DNA of 64,000 bases from assembly GCF_028283705.1 (NCBI RefSeq), contig NZ_JAPWKD010000032.1, positions 248,001 through 312,000 on the forward strand, written 5' to 3'. The notes under the pieces were generated by a model. It had not been told where the DNA came from. It saw nothing but the letters and a program-made list of their open reading frames with translations, and ran no database searches. Both the position numbers and the translations under genes were made by a program. This document shows positions 43,363 to 51,421 of this stretch, one piece after another (the first letter of the stretch is position 1; each line of letters begins with the position of its first letter). Origin of the DNA: Pantoea sp. (GTDB lineage Bacteria; Pseudomonadota; Gammaproteobacteria; Enterobacterales; Enterobacteriaceae).

Positions 43363-44775
43363 ATTTTTACCCGAGTCGCTAATTTTTGCCGGAGAGTCCT
43401 CAAGCGTGACGAGGAGGCGCCTGAAGAGGTGGAAACCGAAAGTCTGATGACCGTTATTCCCCGTGAAAGCCACAACATCTCACGCAAAGATATCAGCGAA
43501 AATGCCCTCAAAGTGCTCTATCGCCTGAATAAAGCCGGTTACGAAGCCTACCTGGTAGGTGGCGGCGTGCGCGATTTGCTGCTGGGTAAAAAACCCAAAG
43601 ATTTCGATGTCACCACCAACGCCACGCCGGAACAAATGCGTAAACTGTTCCGCAACTGTCGTCTGGTCGGACGTCGTTTCCGTCTGGCTCACGTCATGTT
43701 CGGACCGGAAGTGATTGAAGTCGCGACCTTCCGTGGCCATCATCAGATGGAAGAAGCCGAAGAAGAAGATCGCAACAGCTCACAGCGCGCGCAAAGCGGT
43801 ATGCTGCTGCGCGATAACATCTTCGGCAGCATCGAAGATGATGCCCAGCGTCGCGATCTCACCATCAACAGCCTGTATTACAGCGTGGCGGATTTCACTG
43901 TGCGTGATTACGTCGGCGGTTTACAGGATTTGCAGCAGGGCGTCATTCGTATGATTGGCGATCCGGAAACGCGCTATCGCGAAGATCCGGTGCGTATGTT
44001 GCGCGTGGTGCGTTTTGCCGCCAAGCTGGAGATGAGCATTGCCGCAGAAACCGCCGAGCCGATTCCGCGCCTGGCGACGCTGTTGCATGATATTCCGCCC
44101 GCACGTCTGTTCGAAGAGTCGCTCAAGCTGCTACAGGCCGGTTACGGCTACCGCACCTATCAGATGATGCGCGAATATCAGCTGTTCCAGCCGTTGTTCC
44201 CGACGCTGACGCGCGGTTTCACCGAGCACAGCGACAGCTCAATGGAGCGTATGCTGGCGCAGGTGCTGAAAAATACCGATACCCGCATTCAGAATGATAT
44301 GCGCGTCAATCCGGCGTTCCTGTTTGCCGCGATGTTCTGGTATCCGCAACTGGAGTCTGCTGAGCAGATTGCCCAGGAAAGCGGCCTGACCTATTACGAT
44401 GCCTTTGCGCTGGCGATGAATGAAACGCTGGATGAAGCCTGCCGCGCGCTGGCGATTCCGAAGCGTATCACCACGCTGATTCGCGATATCTGGCAGTTGC
44501 AGTTGCGCATGTCACGCCGCCACGGCAAACGTGCGTGGAAGCTGATGGAACATCCGAAATTCCGCGCCGCCTATGACCTGCTGGCATTGCGTGCCGATGT
44601 GGAAAATAACCCGGAACTGCAACGCCTGAGCCAGTGGTGGGGTGAATTCCAGGCCGCAGCACCGACGCAGCAGAAAAACATGCTGAACACGCTGGGTGAC
44701 GATCCTGCGCCACGCCGTAAACCGCGTCGTCCGCGTCGCCGTCCGGCGGCACCGCGCAACAACAGCGCGCCATGA
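43363..44775 (+). CDS. pcnB: Poly(A) polymerase I, ATT start codon
   Basis: Adds poly(A) tails that promote RNA decay and control ColE1-type plasmid copy number. The coding sequence most likely starts at an ATT at 43363 (then FTRVANFCRRVLKRDEE), preceded by GAGG six bases away. E. coli pcnB uses the same AUU codon in the same context to keep expression low. An in-frame ATG seven codons upstream lacks a Shine-Dalgarno and gives unconserved residues. The 470 residues contain GGGVRDLLLGKKPKDFDVTT (catalytic aspartates near 70-80) and RRDLTINSL. The basic C-terminal tail is Arg/Pro-rich. The stop overlaps the folK start (ATGA). Confidence 0.93.
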   Translation: MFTRVANFCRRVLKRDEEAPEEVETESLMTVIPRESHNISRKDISENALKVLYRLNKAGYEAYLVGGGVRDLLLGKKPKDFDVTTNATPEQMRKLFRNCRLVGRRFRLAHVMFGPEVIEVATFRGHHQMEEAEEEDRNSSQRAQSGMLLRDNIFGSIEDDAQRRDLTINSLYYSVADFTVRDYVGGLQDLQQGVIRMIGDPETRYREDPVRMLRVVRFAAKLEMSIAAETAEPIPRLATLLHDIPPARLFEESLKLLQAGYGYRTYQMMREYQLFQPLFPTLTRGFTEHSDSSMERMLAQVLKNTDTRIQNDMRVNPAFLFAAMFWYPQLESAEQIAQESGLTYYDAFALAMNETLDEACRALAIPKRITTLIRDIWQLQLRMSRRHGKRAWKLMEHPKFRAAYDLLALRADVENNPELQRLSQWWGEFQAAAPTQQKNMLNTLGDDPAPRRKPRRPRRRPAAPRNNSAP

Positions 44776-45257
44776 CCCGCGTTTATCTCGCCTTAGGCAG
44801 TAACCTCGCCGACCCGCTGCATCAGGTTGATGCAGCGCTGGCGGCGCTGGATGCGATACCGCAAACCCGCCGCGTGGCGACGTCCTCGTTGTATCGCACC
44901 CCGCCTTATGGCCCGCCGGATCAGCCTGATTACCTCAACGCCGTGGTTGCGCTGGAAACCGGGCTTTCAGCCGAAAGCTTACTCGACCAGACCCAGCGCA
45001 TTGAACTGGAACATGGCCGGGTGCGCAAAGCCGAGCGCTGGGGTCCGCGTACGCTCGATCTGGATATCTTGCTGTTTGGCGACGCGGTGATTAACACGCC
45101 ACGTTTGACGGTGCCACATTACGATATGCACAACCGCGCGTTTATGCTGTTGCCGCTGCTGGAGCTCGCGCCCCAGCTCACTTTCCCCGATGGCACCCCG
45201 CTAGCTCCCCTGCTGGCTGCGCTCGATCAAAGCGAGATTCGTTTCTGGTCTGAGTAA
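44772..45257 (+). CDS. folK: 6-hydroxymethyl-7,8-dihydropterin pyrophosphokinase
   Basis: Transfers pyrophosphate from ATP to hydroxymethyldihydropterin in folate synthesis. The 161 residues compare with 159. LALGSNLADP at the N-terminus and the signature RWGPRTLDLDILLFGD (about 88-103) with the Mg-binding aspartates are intact. The ATG overlaps the pcnB stop by 4 bases, so translation is coupled. panB follows after 81 bases. Confidence 0.97.
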   Translation: MTRVYLALGSNLADPLHQVDAALAALDAIPQTRRVATSSLYRTPPYGPPDQPDYLNAVVALETGLSAESLLDQTQRIELEHGRVRKAERWGPRTLDLDILLFGDAVINTPRLTVPHYDMHNRAFMLLPLLELAPQLTFPDGTPLAPLLAALDQSEIRFWSE

Positions 45258-45338
45258 CCCCAGAATCGCACGGCAATCGTATCGCCTCCCCTTTCGATCC
45301 AGTACACTGCGCCCATCAGAAAATACTGAGAGTGTGCG

Positions 45339-46133
45339 ATGAAACCCACAACTATCTCCCATTTGCGCCAGTGGAAAGCCAGTGGCCGCAAATTTGCCAC
45401 CCTAACGGCCTACGACTTCAGCTTTGCCCGTCTGTTTGCTGACGAGGGCATTCAGGTCCTGCTGATTGGCGATTCACTTGGCATGACGGTGCAGGGCCAC
45501 GAATCGACCCTGCCGGTTACCGTCAATGATATCGCCTACCACACCACAGCGGTGCGCCGTGGCGCTCCGCAAGCGCTGGTGATGGCCGATCTGCCGTTTA
45601 TGAGTTATGCCACCCCGGATCAGACTTTTGCTAACGCGGCCCAGCTGATGCGCGCCGGTGCCAATATGGTCAAACTGGAAGGCGGTGCCTGGCTGGCGGA
45701 AACCGTAAAAATGCTGACCGATCGCGCGGTACCGGTGTGTGGTCACCTCGGCTTAACGCCGCAGTCGGTGAATATCTTCGGCGGCTATAAAGTACAGGGC
45801 CGTGACGAAGCCGGAGCGGAACGCCTACTGGCCGATGCGCTGGCGCTGGAAGCAGCGGGTGCACAGCTGCTGGTGCTGGAGTGCGTGCCGGTGGCGCTGG
45901 CAGAACGCGTCACCAAGGCGCTCACCATCCCGGTGATTGGCATCGGTGCCGGTAACGTAACCGACGGACAGATTCTGGTGATGCATGATGCCTTTGGGAT
46001 CACCGGCGGCCATATCCCGAAATTCGCTAAAAATTTCCTCGCGGAAACCGGCGACATTCGCGCTGCGATTCGCCAGTATATTGCCGAAGTTGAGGCGGGC
46101 AGTTACCCGGCCGCCGAACACAGTTTCCAGTAA
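45339..46133 (+). CDS. panB: 3-methyl-2-oxobutanoate hydroxymethyltransferase
   Basis: First pantothenate enzyme: transfers a hydroxymethyl group from methylene-tetrahydrofolate to ketoisovalerate, giving ketopantoate. The 264 residues equal E. coli. Metal-site GDSLGMTVQGHEST (about 44-57), the VKLEGG segment (about 111-116) and LECVP are present. It heads panB-panC-panD; panC follows 15 bases later. The neighbouring folK links folate supply to this folate-using step. Confidence 0.98.
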   Translation: MKPTTISHLRQWKASGRKFATLTAYDFSFARLFADEGIQVLLIGDSLGMTVQGHESTLPVTVNDIAYHTTAVRRGAPQALVMADLPFMSYATPDQTFANAAQLMRAGANMVKLEGGAWLAETVKMLTDRAVPVCGHLGLTPQSVNIFGGYKVQGRDEAGAERLLADALALEAAGAQLLVLECVPVALAERVTKALTIPVIGIGAGNVTDGQILVMHDAFGITGGHIPKFAKNFLAETGDIRAAIRQYIAEVEAGSYPAAEHSFQ

Positions 46134-46148
46134 ATCAGGAGATGTGCA

Positions 46149-47003
46149 GTGCTGATCATTGAAACACTGCCGATGCTGCGTCACGAGATCCGTCGCTGGC
46201 GTCAGGAAGGCAAACGTATCGCGCTGGTGCCTACTATGGGCAACCTGCATGATGGACATATGACGCTGGTCGATGAAGCGCGCGCGCGTGCCGATATCGT
46301 GGTGACGTCGATTTTTGTTAACCCAATGCAGTTTGATCGTCCGGACGATTTAGCGCGCTACCCCCGCACTTTGCAGGATGATTGCGAAAAGCTGAATCGC
46401 CATGGCGTTGATTTGGTGTTCGCCCCTGCCCCGGCAGACGTCTACCCCAAAGGCCTCGATACCCAAACCTTCGTGGAAGTCCCGGGTCTGTCATCACTGC
46501 TGGAAGGTGCCGCCCGTCCGGGACATTTTCGTGGCGTCTCCACCATTGTCAGCAAGCTGTTCAACCTGGTGCAGCCGGATATTGCCTGCTTTGGTGAAAA
46601 AGATTTTCAGCAGTTGGCTATTATCCGCAAGATGGTGGCGGATATGGGTTTTGACATCGAGATTGTCGGTGTTCCCACGGTACGCGCCAAAGATGGCTTA
46701 GCCCTCAGCTCGCGTAATGGCTATCTCACCGCAGATGAGCGTACACTGGCACCCGGCTTAAGCCAGGTGATGAACAGCATGGCAGAGCGCCTCAGCAATG
46801 GCGAGCGCCATGTGGAAGAAATTATTGAACACGCCGAACAGGCGTTACGCGAGAAAGGTTTCCGCCCGGACGGGCTGGCGATTTGCGATGCCGAAACGTT
46901 GCAGGCGCTGACCGTTGATAGCAAGCAGGCCGTGATTCTGATGGCCGCGTGGCTGGGCAATGCTCGTCTGATCGATAATCAGCAAGTAGATCTGACCCAG
47001 TAA
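46149..47003 (+). CDS. panC: Pantothenate synthetase
   Basis: Joins pantoate and beta-alanine with ATP. The 284 residues compare with 283. The start is a GTG with AGGAGATG upstream, giving MLIIETLPMLRHEIRRW as in E. coli. The HIGH-like TMGNLHDGHM is near residue 28 and the KMSKS-like LALSSRNGYL near 180. PanB supplies pantoate through ketopantoate reductase (panE, not in the window), and PanD supplies beta-alanine. Confidence 0.98.
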   Translation: MLIIETLPMLRHEIRRWRQEGKRIALVPTMGNLHDGHMTLVDEARARADIVVTSIFVNPMQFDRPDDLARYPRTLQDDCEKLNRHGVDLVFAPAPADVYPKGLDTQTFVEVPGLSSLLEGAARPGHFRGVSTIVSKLFNLVQPDIACFGEKDFQQLAIIRKMVADMGFDIEIVGVPTVRAKDGLALSSRNGYLTADERTLAPGLSQVMNSMAERLSNGERHVEEIIEHAEQALREKGFRPDGLAICDAETLQALTVDSKQAVILMAAWLGNARLIDNQQVDLTQ

Positions 47004-47031
47004 GGGATCGTTTATAGAAGGTTGTACCGCC

Positions 47032-47412
47032 ATGATTCGTACCGTATTACAGGGCAAACTGCACCGCGTCAAAGTGACTCAGGCAGATTTGAATTACGAA
47101 GGTTCCTGCGCCATCGACCAGGACTTCCTGGATGCGTCTGGCATTCTGCAATATGAAGCCATCGACATCTACAACGTGACCAACGGCCAGCGTTTCTCTA
47201 CCTACGCCATTGCCGCTGAGCGTGGCTCAAAGATTATCTCCGTCAACGGCGCGGCCGCCCGCTGTGCCTGCGAGGGCGATATTATGATCATCTGTTCTTA
47301 TGTGCAGGTGGAAGATGAAGTCGCGCGTAGCTGGCAGCCGAAAGTGGCCTATTTTGAGGGCGATAACGAGATGAAGCGGATAGCCAAAGCGCTGCCGGTT
47401 CAGGTCGCCTGA
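47032..47412 (+). CDS. panD: Aspartate 1-decarboxylase proenzyme
   Basis: Pyruvoyl enzyme that makes beta-alanine from aspartate. The 126 residues equal E. coli. The self-cleavage site is Gly24-Ser25 in YEGSCAID; Ser25 becomes the pyruvoyl group, a reaction that needs the maturation factor PanZ in enterics. It closes the pan operon, 28 bases after panC, and a GC-rich hairpin follows. In E. coli other genes separate panD from panC, so the cluster is tighter here. Confidence 0.97.
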   Translation: MIRTVLQGKLHRVKVTQADLNYEGSCAIDQDFLDASGILQYEAIDIYNVTNGQRFSTYAIAAERGSKIISVNGAAARCACEGDIMIICSYVQVEDEVARSWQPKVAYFEGDNEMKRIAKALPVQVA

Positions 47413-47420
47413 TACAATAC

Positions 47421-47441
47421 GGGCGGGATGTTATCCCGCCC
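47421..47441 (+). terminator. Hairpin after panD
   Basis: GGGCGGGAT, loop GTT, ATCCCGCCC, 8 bases after the panD stop. The stem is strong but there is no T-run, so termination may be helped by the palindromic repeat that follows. Confidence 0.55.
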
Positions 47442-47451
47442 CATCTGATCC

Positions 47452-47513
47452 CGTAGCGGCGCGATTTATCGCGCGGGTTTTAAAAAAACAGCACGATAAA
47501 TCGCGCCGCTACG
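47452..47513. repeat. Palindromic repeat, two arms in inverted orientation
   Basis: GTAGCGGCGCGATTTATCG (from 47453) and its exact reverse complement (ending 47512) form 20-base arms, counting one more flanking pair, around a 22-base A/T-rich spacer. Each arm also contains the near-palindrome GCGCGATTTATCGCGC or part of it. The same text recurs once at 55374-55399. This is the arrangement of a REP/BIME-like intergenic element. It separates panD from the convergent yadH. Confidence 0.8.
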
Positions 47514-47526
47514 TCCGAGCTTCACC

Positions 47527-48297
47527 TTAGCTACGCAGCCCACGTCCACGCTGAATCAGCACATACACCACCGCGTAAAACACCACGATAAACGCCACCA
47601 ACACCGACAAGGTCAACTCCAGCGGCACATCATTGATGCCGAGGAAACCATAGCGGAAGCCACTGATCATATACACTATCGGGTTCAGTTTTGACACCAT
47701 CTGCCAGAACGGTGGCAGCAGCGTCAGTGAGTAAAAGACCCCGCCCAGATAGGTTAACGGTGTCAGCACAAAGGTCGGAATCAGGCTGATATCATCAAAG
47801 GTGCGGGCAAACACCGCGTTCAGCAAACCGGCAAGCGAGAACAGAATTGCCGTCAACAGTAACGTCAGCGCCACCATCGACCATGAATACACATGGAAGG
47901 GCACGAAAAACAGCGATATTGCCGTGACCAGAATGCCGACGCAGACGCCACGCGCCACGCCACCGCCAACATAACCCGCGATGATAATGTGCGTCGGCAC
48001 CGGTGCCACCAGCAGCTCCTCAATATTGCGCTGGAACTTGGCGCTAAAGAAGGAAGAAGCCACGTTAGCGTAAGCGTTGGTGATCACCGCCATCATGATC
48101 AGGCCCGGCACGATAAATTGCATGTAGCTGAAACCATGCATATCACCGATACGCGAACCAATCAGATTGCCGAAAATAATGAAATACAGGGTCATGGTGA
48201 TCACCGGCGGCACCAGCGTCTGAATCCAGATGCGGGCAAAACGGTTGATCTCTTTGGTCCAGATGCTCTTGAGCGCTACCCAATACAAATGCGTCAT
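47527..48297 (-). CDS. yadH: ABC-2 type transporter permease YadH
   Basis: Inner-membrane permease of an ABC-2 exporter with unknown substrate. The 256 residues equal E. coli and have about six membrane segments, with the ABC-2 signature FDDISLIPTFVLTPLTYLGG near residue 170. The start overlaps the end of yadG by 4 bases, so the two are cotranslated. It ends 14 bases from the palindromic repeat that separates it from panD. Confidence 0.95.
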   Translation of the reverse strand: MTHLYWVALKSIWTKEINRFARIWIQTLVPPVITMTLYFIIFGNLIGSRIGDMHGFSYMQFIVPGLIMMAVITNAYANVASSFFSAKFQRNIEELLVAPVPTHIIIAGYVGGGVARGVCVGILVTAISLFFVPFHVYSWSMVALTLLLTAILFSLAGLLNAVFARTFDDISLIPTFVLTPLTYLGGVFYSLTLLPPFWQMVSKLNPIVYMISGFRYGFLGINDVPLELTLSVLVAFIVVFYAVVYVLIQRGRGLRS

Positions 48298-49220
48298 GCT
48301 TTCGCTCCTGTTTTTCCCTGCACCAGGCTGACAAACAGCTCCTCAAGGCGGTTAGCTTTGTTACGCATACTCAGCACCTGCACCCCCTGCGCACTCAGCT
48401 GGCTGAACACGCTGTTTAGCCCCTGCTCACGCATCACTTCCACTTCCAGTGTGGAGGTATCCACCAGACGATACTGGAAGCCTTCCAGCTGCGGCAGCGG
48501 GCTGCGTGGCGCTAAATCGAGGATAAACGTTTCGGATTGCAGCTTGGACAGCAGTCCTTTCATCGAGGTGTTTTCCACCAGTTCACCGCTCTGGATAATG
48601 CCGATATTGCGGCACAGCATTTCCGCTTCTTCCAGGTAGTGGGTGGTCAGAATGATGGTGGTGCCCCTGGCGTTTAGCTCTTTCAGGAACACCCACATCG
48701 AACGACGCAGCTCAATATCGACCCCCGCCGTCGGCTCATCAAGGATCAGCAACTTGGGTTCGTGCATCAGCGCGCGGGCAATCATCAGACGGCGTTTCAT
48801 ACCGCCGGACAACATCCGCGCACGTTCGTTGCGTTTACCCCAGAGATCGAGCTGTTTCAGGTATTTTTCGGCGCGCTGATTGGCTTCGCGACGTTCCACA
48901 CCGTAGTAACCCGCCTGATTAACCACAATCTGTAGCACAGTTTCGAACGGGTTGAAGTTGAATTCCTGCGGCACCAGCCCGAGCTGACGCTTGGCGTTGA
49001 CCACATCTTTTTCCAGGTCATAGCCAAACACGCGAACGCTGCCGCCAGATTTATTGACCAGTGAGCTGATAATGCCGATGGTGGTGGACTTACCGGCACC
49101 GTTCGGCCCCAGTAAGGCGTAAAAATCACCTGCTTCCACGCTGAGATCGATCCCTTTCAGCGCCTGTACGCCGCCAGGATAGGTCTTGATCAGCCCGGAA
49201 AGTTCCAGTGCATAAGTCAT
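48294..49220 (-). CDS. yadG: ABC transporter ATP-binding protein YadG
   Basis: ATPase partner of YadH; 308 residues as in E. coli. Walker A GPNGAGKSTT is near residue 38, the signature LSGGMKRRLMIARAL near 140, Walker B LLILDEPTAGVD near 160 and the H-loop TTHYLEEAEML near 195. A C-terminal extension of about 80 residues is typical of DRA/CcmA-like ABC-2 ATPases. The transported substrate is unknown. Upstream lie 228 bases to hpt where E. coli has the carbonic anhydrase gene can. Confidence 0.95.
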   Translation of the reverse strand: MTYALELSGLIKTYPGGVQALKGIDLSVEAGDFYALLGPNGAGKSTTIGIISSLVNKSGGSVRVFGYDLEKDVVNAKRQLGLVPQEFNFNPFETVLQIVVNQAGYYGVERREANQRAEKYLKQLDLWGKRNERARMLSGGMKRRLMIARALMHEPKLLILDEPTAGVDIELRRSMWVFLKELNARGTTIILTTHYLEEAEMLCRNIGIIQSGELVENTSMKGLLSKLQSETFILDLAPRSPLPQLEGFQYRLVDTSTLEVEVMREQGLNSVFSQLSAQGVQVLSMRNKANRLEELFVSLVQGKTGAKA

Positions 49221-49448
49221 TGCGAGTCCATACCTTGTTGTAGTGACATCATTGCCTGTTGAAATGATAGTGTGCGCGAGCGGTACGTGCGCGTTCGCTG
49301 GGATAAAGGTTGTGAAATCAAAGGAGTCGGGCAGAGTCTATCACTCTGCGCGCCGCAGGGAAACGCAGCAGAATGCCCGCCAGCCACTGGCCGACGGGCT
49401 GCGCATCTTATCGCAGGCGGGAAAGGTTAGCCTTGGAAGATTGTGCGG

Positions 49449-49985
49449 TTATTCGTCAAGCAGCACCACTTTACCGATGTACGGCAGATGGCGGTAGCGC
49501 TGGGCATAATCGATGCCAAAACCCACCACGAATTCGTCCGGGATGGAGAAACCGACGTACTCCACCGTTACCTCCACTTCACGGCGTTCCGGCTTATCCA
49601 GCAGGGTACAAATGGCCAGTGATTTGGGTTCGCGCAGGCGCAGGATCTCACGCACTTTGCTCAGGGTGTTGCCGGAGTCGATGATGTCTTCAACGATCAA
49701 CACGTCTTTGCCGCGAATATCTTCATCGAGATCTTTCAGGATCTTCACATCACGGGTGGTGGACATGCCGCTGCCGTAGCTGGAGGCGGTCATAAAGTCG
49801 ACTTCGTGTGGCACCTCAACGGCACGGCACAAATCGGCCATAAACATAAAGGAACCGCGCAGCAGACCGACCAGCACCATTTCGCTACCGCTGTTACGGT
49901 AGTGGTCGCTTATCTGCTTGCCCAGTTCGGCGATACGGGTTGCGATCTCCTGCTCAGAGATCATCACGTCAACGGTGTGTTTCAT
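49449..49985 (-). CDS. hpt: Hypoxanthine phosphoribosyltransferase
   Basis: Purine salvage enzyme converting hypoxanthine and PRPP to IMP. The 178 residues equal E. coli. The PRPP-binding loop VLIVEDIIDSGNTL (about 94-107) carries the two acidic residues, and YGSGMSTT is the flexible loop. Its C-terminus YIGKVVLLDE is almost unchanged. It is alone on the minus strand, facing away from the PLP-enzyme gene; E. coli instead has gcd next to it. Confidence 0.97.
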   Translation of the reverse strand: MKHTVDVMISEQEIATRIAELGKQISDHYRNSGSEMVLVGLLRGSFMFMADLCRAVEVPHEVDFMTASSYGSGMSTTRDVKILKDLDEDIRGKDVLIVEDIIDSGNTLSKVREILRLREPKSLAICTLLDKPERREVEVTVEYVGFSIPDEFVVGFGIDYAQRYRHLPYIGKVVLLDE

Positions 49986-50140
49986 TGCATTCAGCCTGGG
50001 TTAGGTATCTCAGAAAGCCACGCAGTCTATCATAGTCCATTTAAGCACTGACGCCGCGCACACAACGCAAACGTTACCGTGGCGAAAAATAGTGCTCTGA
50101 CGTTAACTGTATGCAAAGCCCCCGCCAAACCGGAGACGTT

Positions 50141-51421
50141 ATGACCTCTTCATCCAGCAAAAAAACGCAGCCTGGCAATCATCATCTCCATCCGGAAACC
50201 CAGATGCTGAATTACGGTTACGATCCGCGTCTGTCCGAAGGCGCGGTGAAGCCGCCGGTGTTTCTCACCTCCACCTTTGTGTTTAACAGCGCCGAAGAGG
50301 GGAAAGATTTCTTTGATTTCGTCGCCGGACGGCGTGAACCGCCAGAAGGAAAAAGTGGCGGGCTGGTCTATTCACGTTTCAATCACCCCAATAGCGAAAT
50401 TGTCGAAGACCGACTGGCGATTTACGAAGGCGCAGAAAAGGCCGCGCTGTTCTCCTCCGGCATGGCGGCCATTGCCACCACGCTGCTGACCTTCGCCCGG
50501 CCTGGTGAGGTGATTCTGCATTCCCAGCCGCTGTACGGTGGCACCGAAACCCTGCTGAGCAAAACGCTGCATAATCTGGAAATCAAAGCGGTGGGTTTTA
50601 GCGACGGCACCGATGAGGAGAAAGTCCACGAAGCGGCCAAGCTGGCCTGGCAGCGTGGGCGGGTGGCATTGATCCTGATTGAGACCCCTGCCAATCCCAC
50701 CAACAGCCTGGTGGATATTAAATTGATGGTGCAGGTGGCCGAGGTGATTGCGCAGCATCAGGGATCGCGACCGATCATCGCCTGTGATAACACCCTGCTC
50801 GGTCCGTTGTTTCAGCGCCCGCTGGAACAGGGTGCCGACCTGTCGCTGTATTCACTCACCAAATACGTTGGCGGCCATTCGGATTTGATTGCCGGTGCGG
50901 TGCTGGGCAGGAAAGCGTTGATCGACCAGGTACGCTCACTACGCAGCGCGATCGGCACCCAGCTTGATCCCCACTCCAGCTGGATGATTGGCCGTTCGCT
51001 GGAAACCCTGGCGCTGCGCATGGAGAAAGCGGCGCACAATGCGGCGCGGGTGGCGGCGTTCCTGCGCGATCAACCTCAGGTGGAAAAGCTGCACTGGCTA
51101 CCTTATCTGGATAAAAACAGCAGCGCAGGAGAGACCTATCGCCGCCAGTGTTTCGGCGCAGGTTCGACCTTTTCCTTTGATATTCGCGGCGGGCAGCCAG
51201 CAGCGTTTCGTTTCCTCAATGCACTGGGGTTGTTCAAACTGGCGGTGAGTCTGGGGGGGACCGAATCGCTGGCCAGCCATCCGGCCAGCACCACCCATTC
51301 CGGGGTGGCTGCGGAGGTGCGTCAGCGCATTGGTATCACTGACGCCACCGTCCGTTTGTCGATCGGCATCGAACATGCCGATGATTTAATTGAGGATATC
51401 CGTCAGGCGCTGGCCGGTTAA
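50141..51421 (+). CDS. Cystathionine gamma-synthase / methionine gamma-lyase family PLP enzyme
   Basis: A 426-residue fold-type I enzyme of the Cys/Met metabolism family. The PLP lysine is Lys241 in YSLTKYVGGHSD. Other family marks are YSRFNHPN (about 77-84), SSGMAAI (about 105-111), the Tyr of QPLYGGTETL (about 132) and ETPANPTN (about 181-188). An insertion around residues 60-75 (FVAGRREPPEGKSGG) precedes the tetramer-contact region. Substrate cannot be told from sequence: gamma-replacement, gamma-lyase and beta-lyase activities are all possible. ATG at 50141 has GGAGACG upstream. It occupies the hpt-cueO interval, where E. coli has gcd, and overlaps the cueO end by 4 bases tail-to-tail. 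Confidence 0.85.
   Translation: MTSSSSKKTQPGNHHLHPETQMLNYGYDPRLSEGAVKPPVFLTSTFVFNSAEEGKDFFDFVAGRREPPEGKSGGLVYSRFNHPNSEIVEDRLAIYEGAEKAALFSSGMAAIATTLLTFARPGEVILHSQPLYGGTETLLSKTLHNLEIKAVGFSDGTDEEKVHEAAKLAWQRGRVALILIETPANPTNSLVDIKLMVQVAEVIAQHQGSRPIIACDNTLLGPLFQRPLEQGADLSLYSLTKYVGGHSDLIAGAVLGRKALIDQVRSLRSAIGTQLDPHSSWMIGRSLETLALRMEKAAHNAARVAAFLRDQPQVEKLHWLPYLDKNSSAGETYRRQCFGAGSTFSFDIRGGQPAAFRFLNALGLFKLAVSLGGTESLASHPASTTHSGVAAEVRQRIGITDATVRLSIGIEHADDLIEDIRQALAG

Noticed and set aside
49243..49497. Open frame of 84 codons in the hpt-yadG gap, considered as a can remnant
   Set aside because: It runs on the opposite strand from can, shows no carbonic anhydrase motif and enters the hpt 3' end; probably a chance frame.
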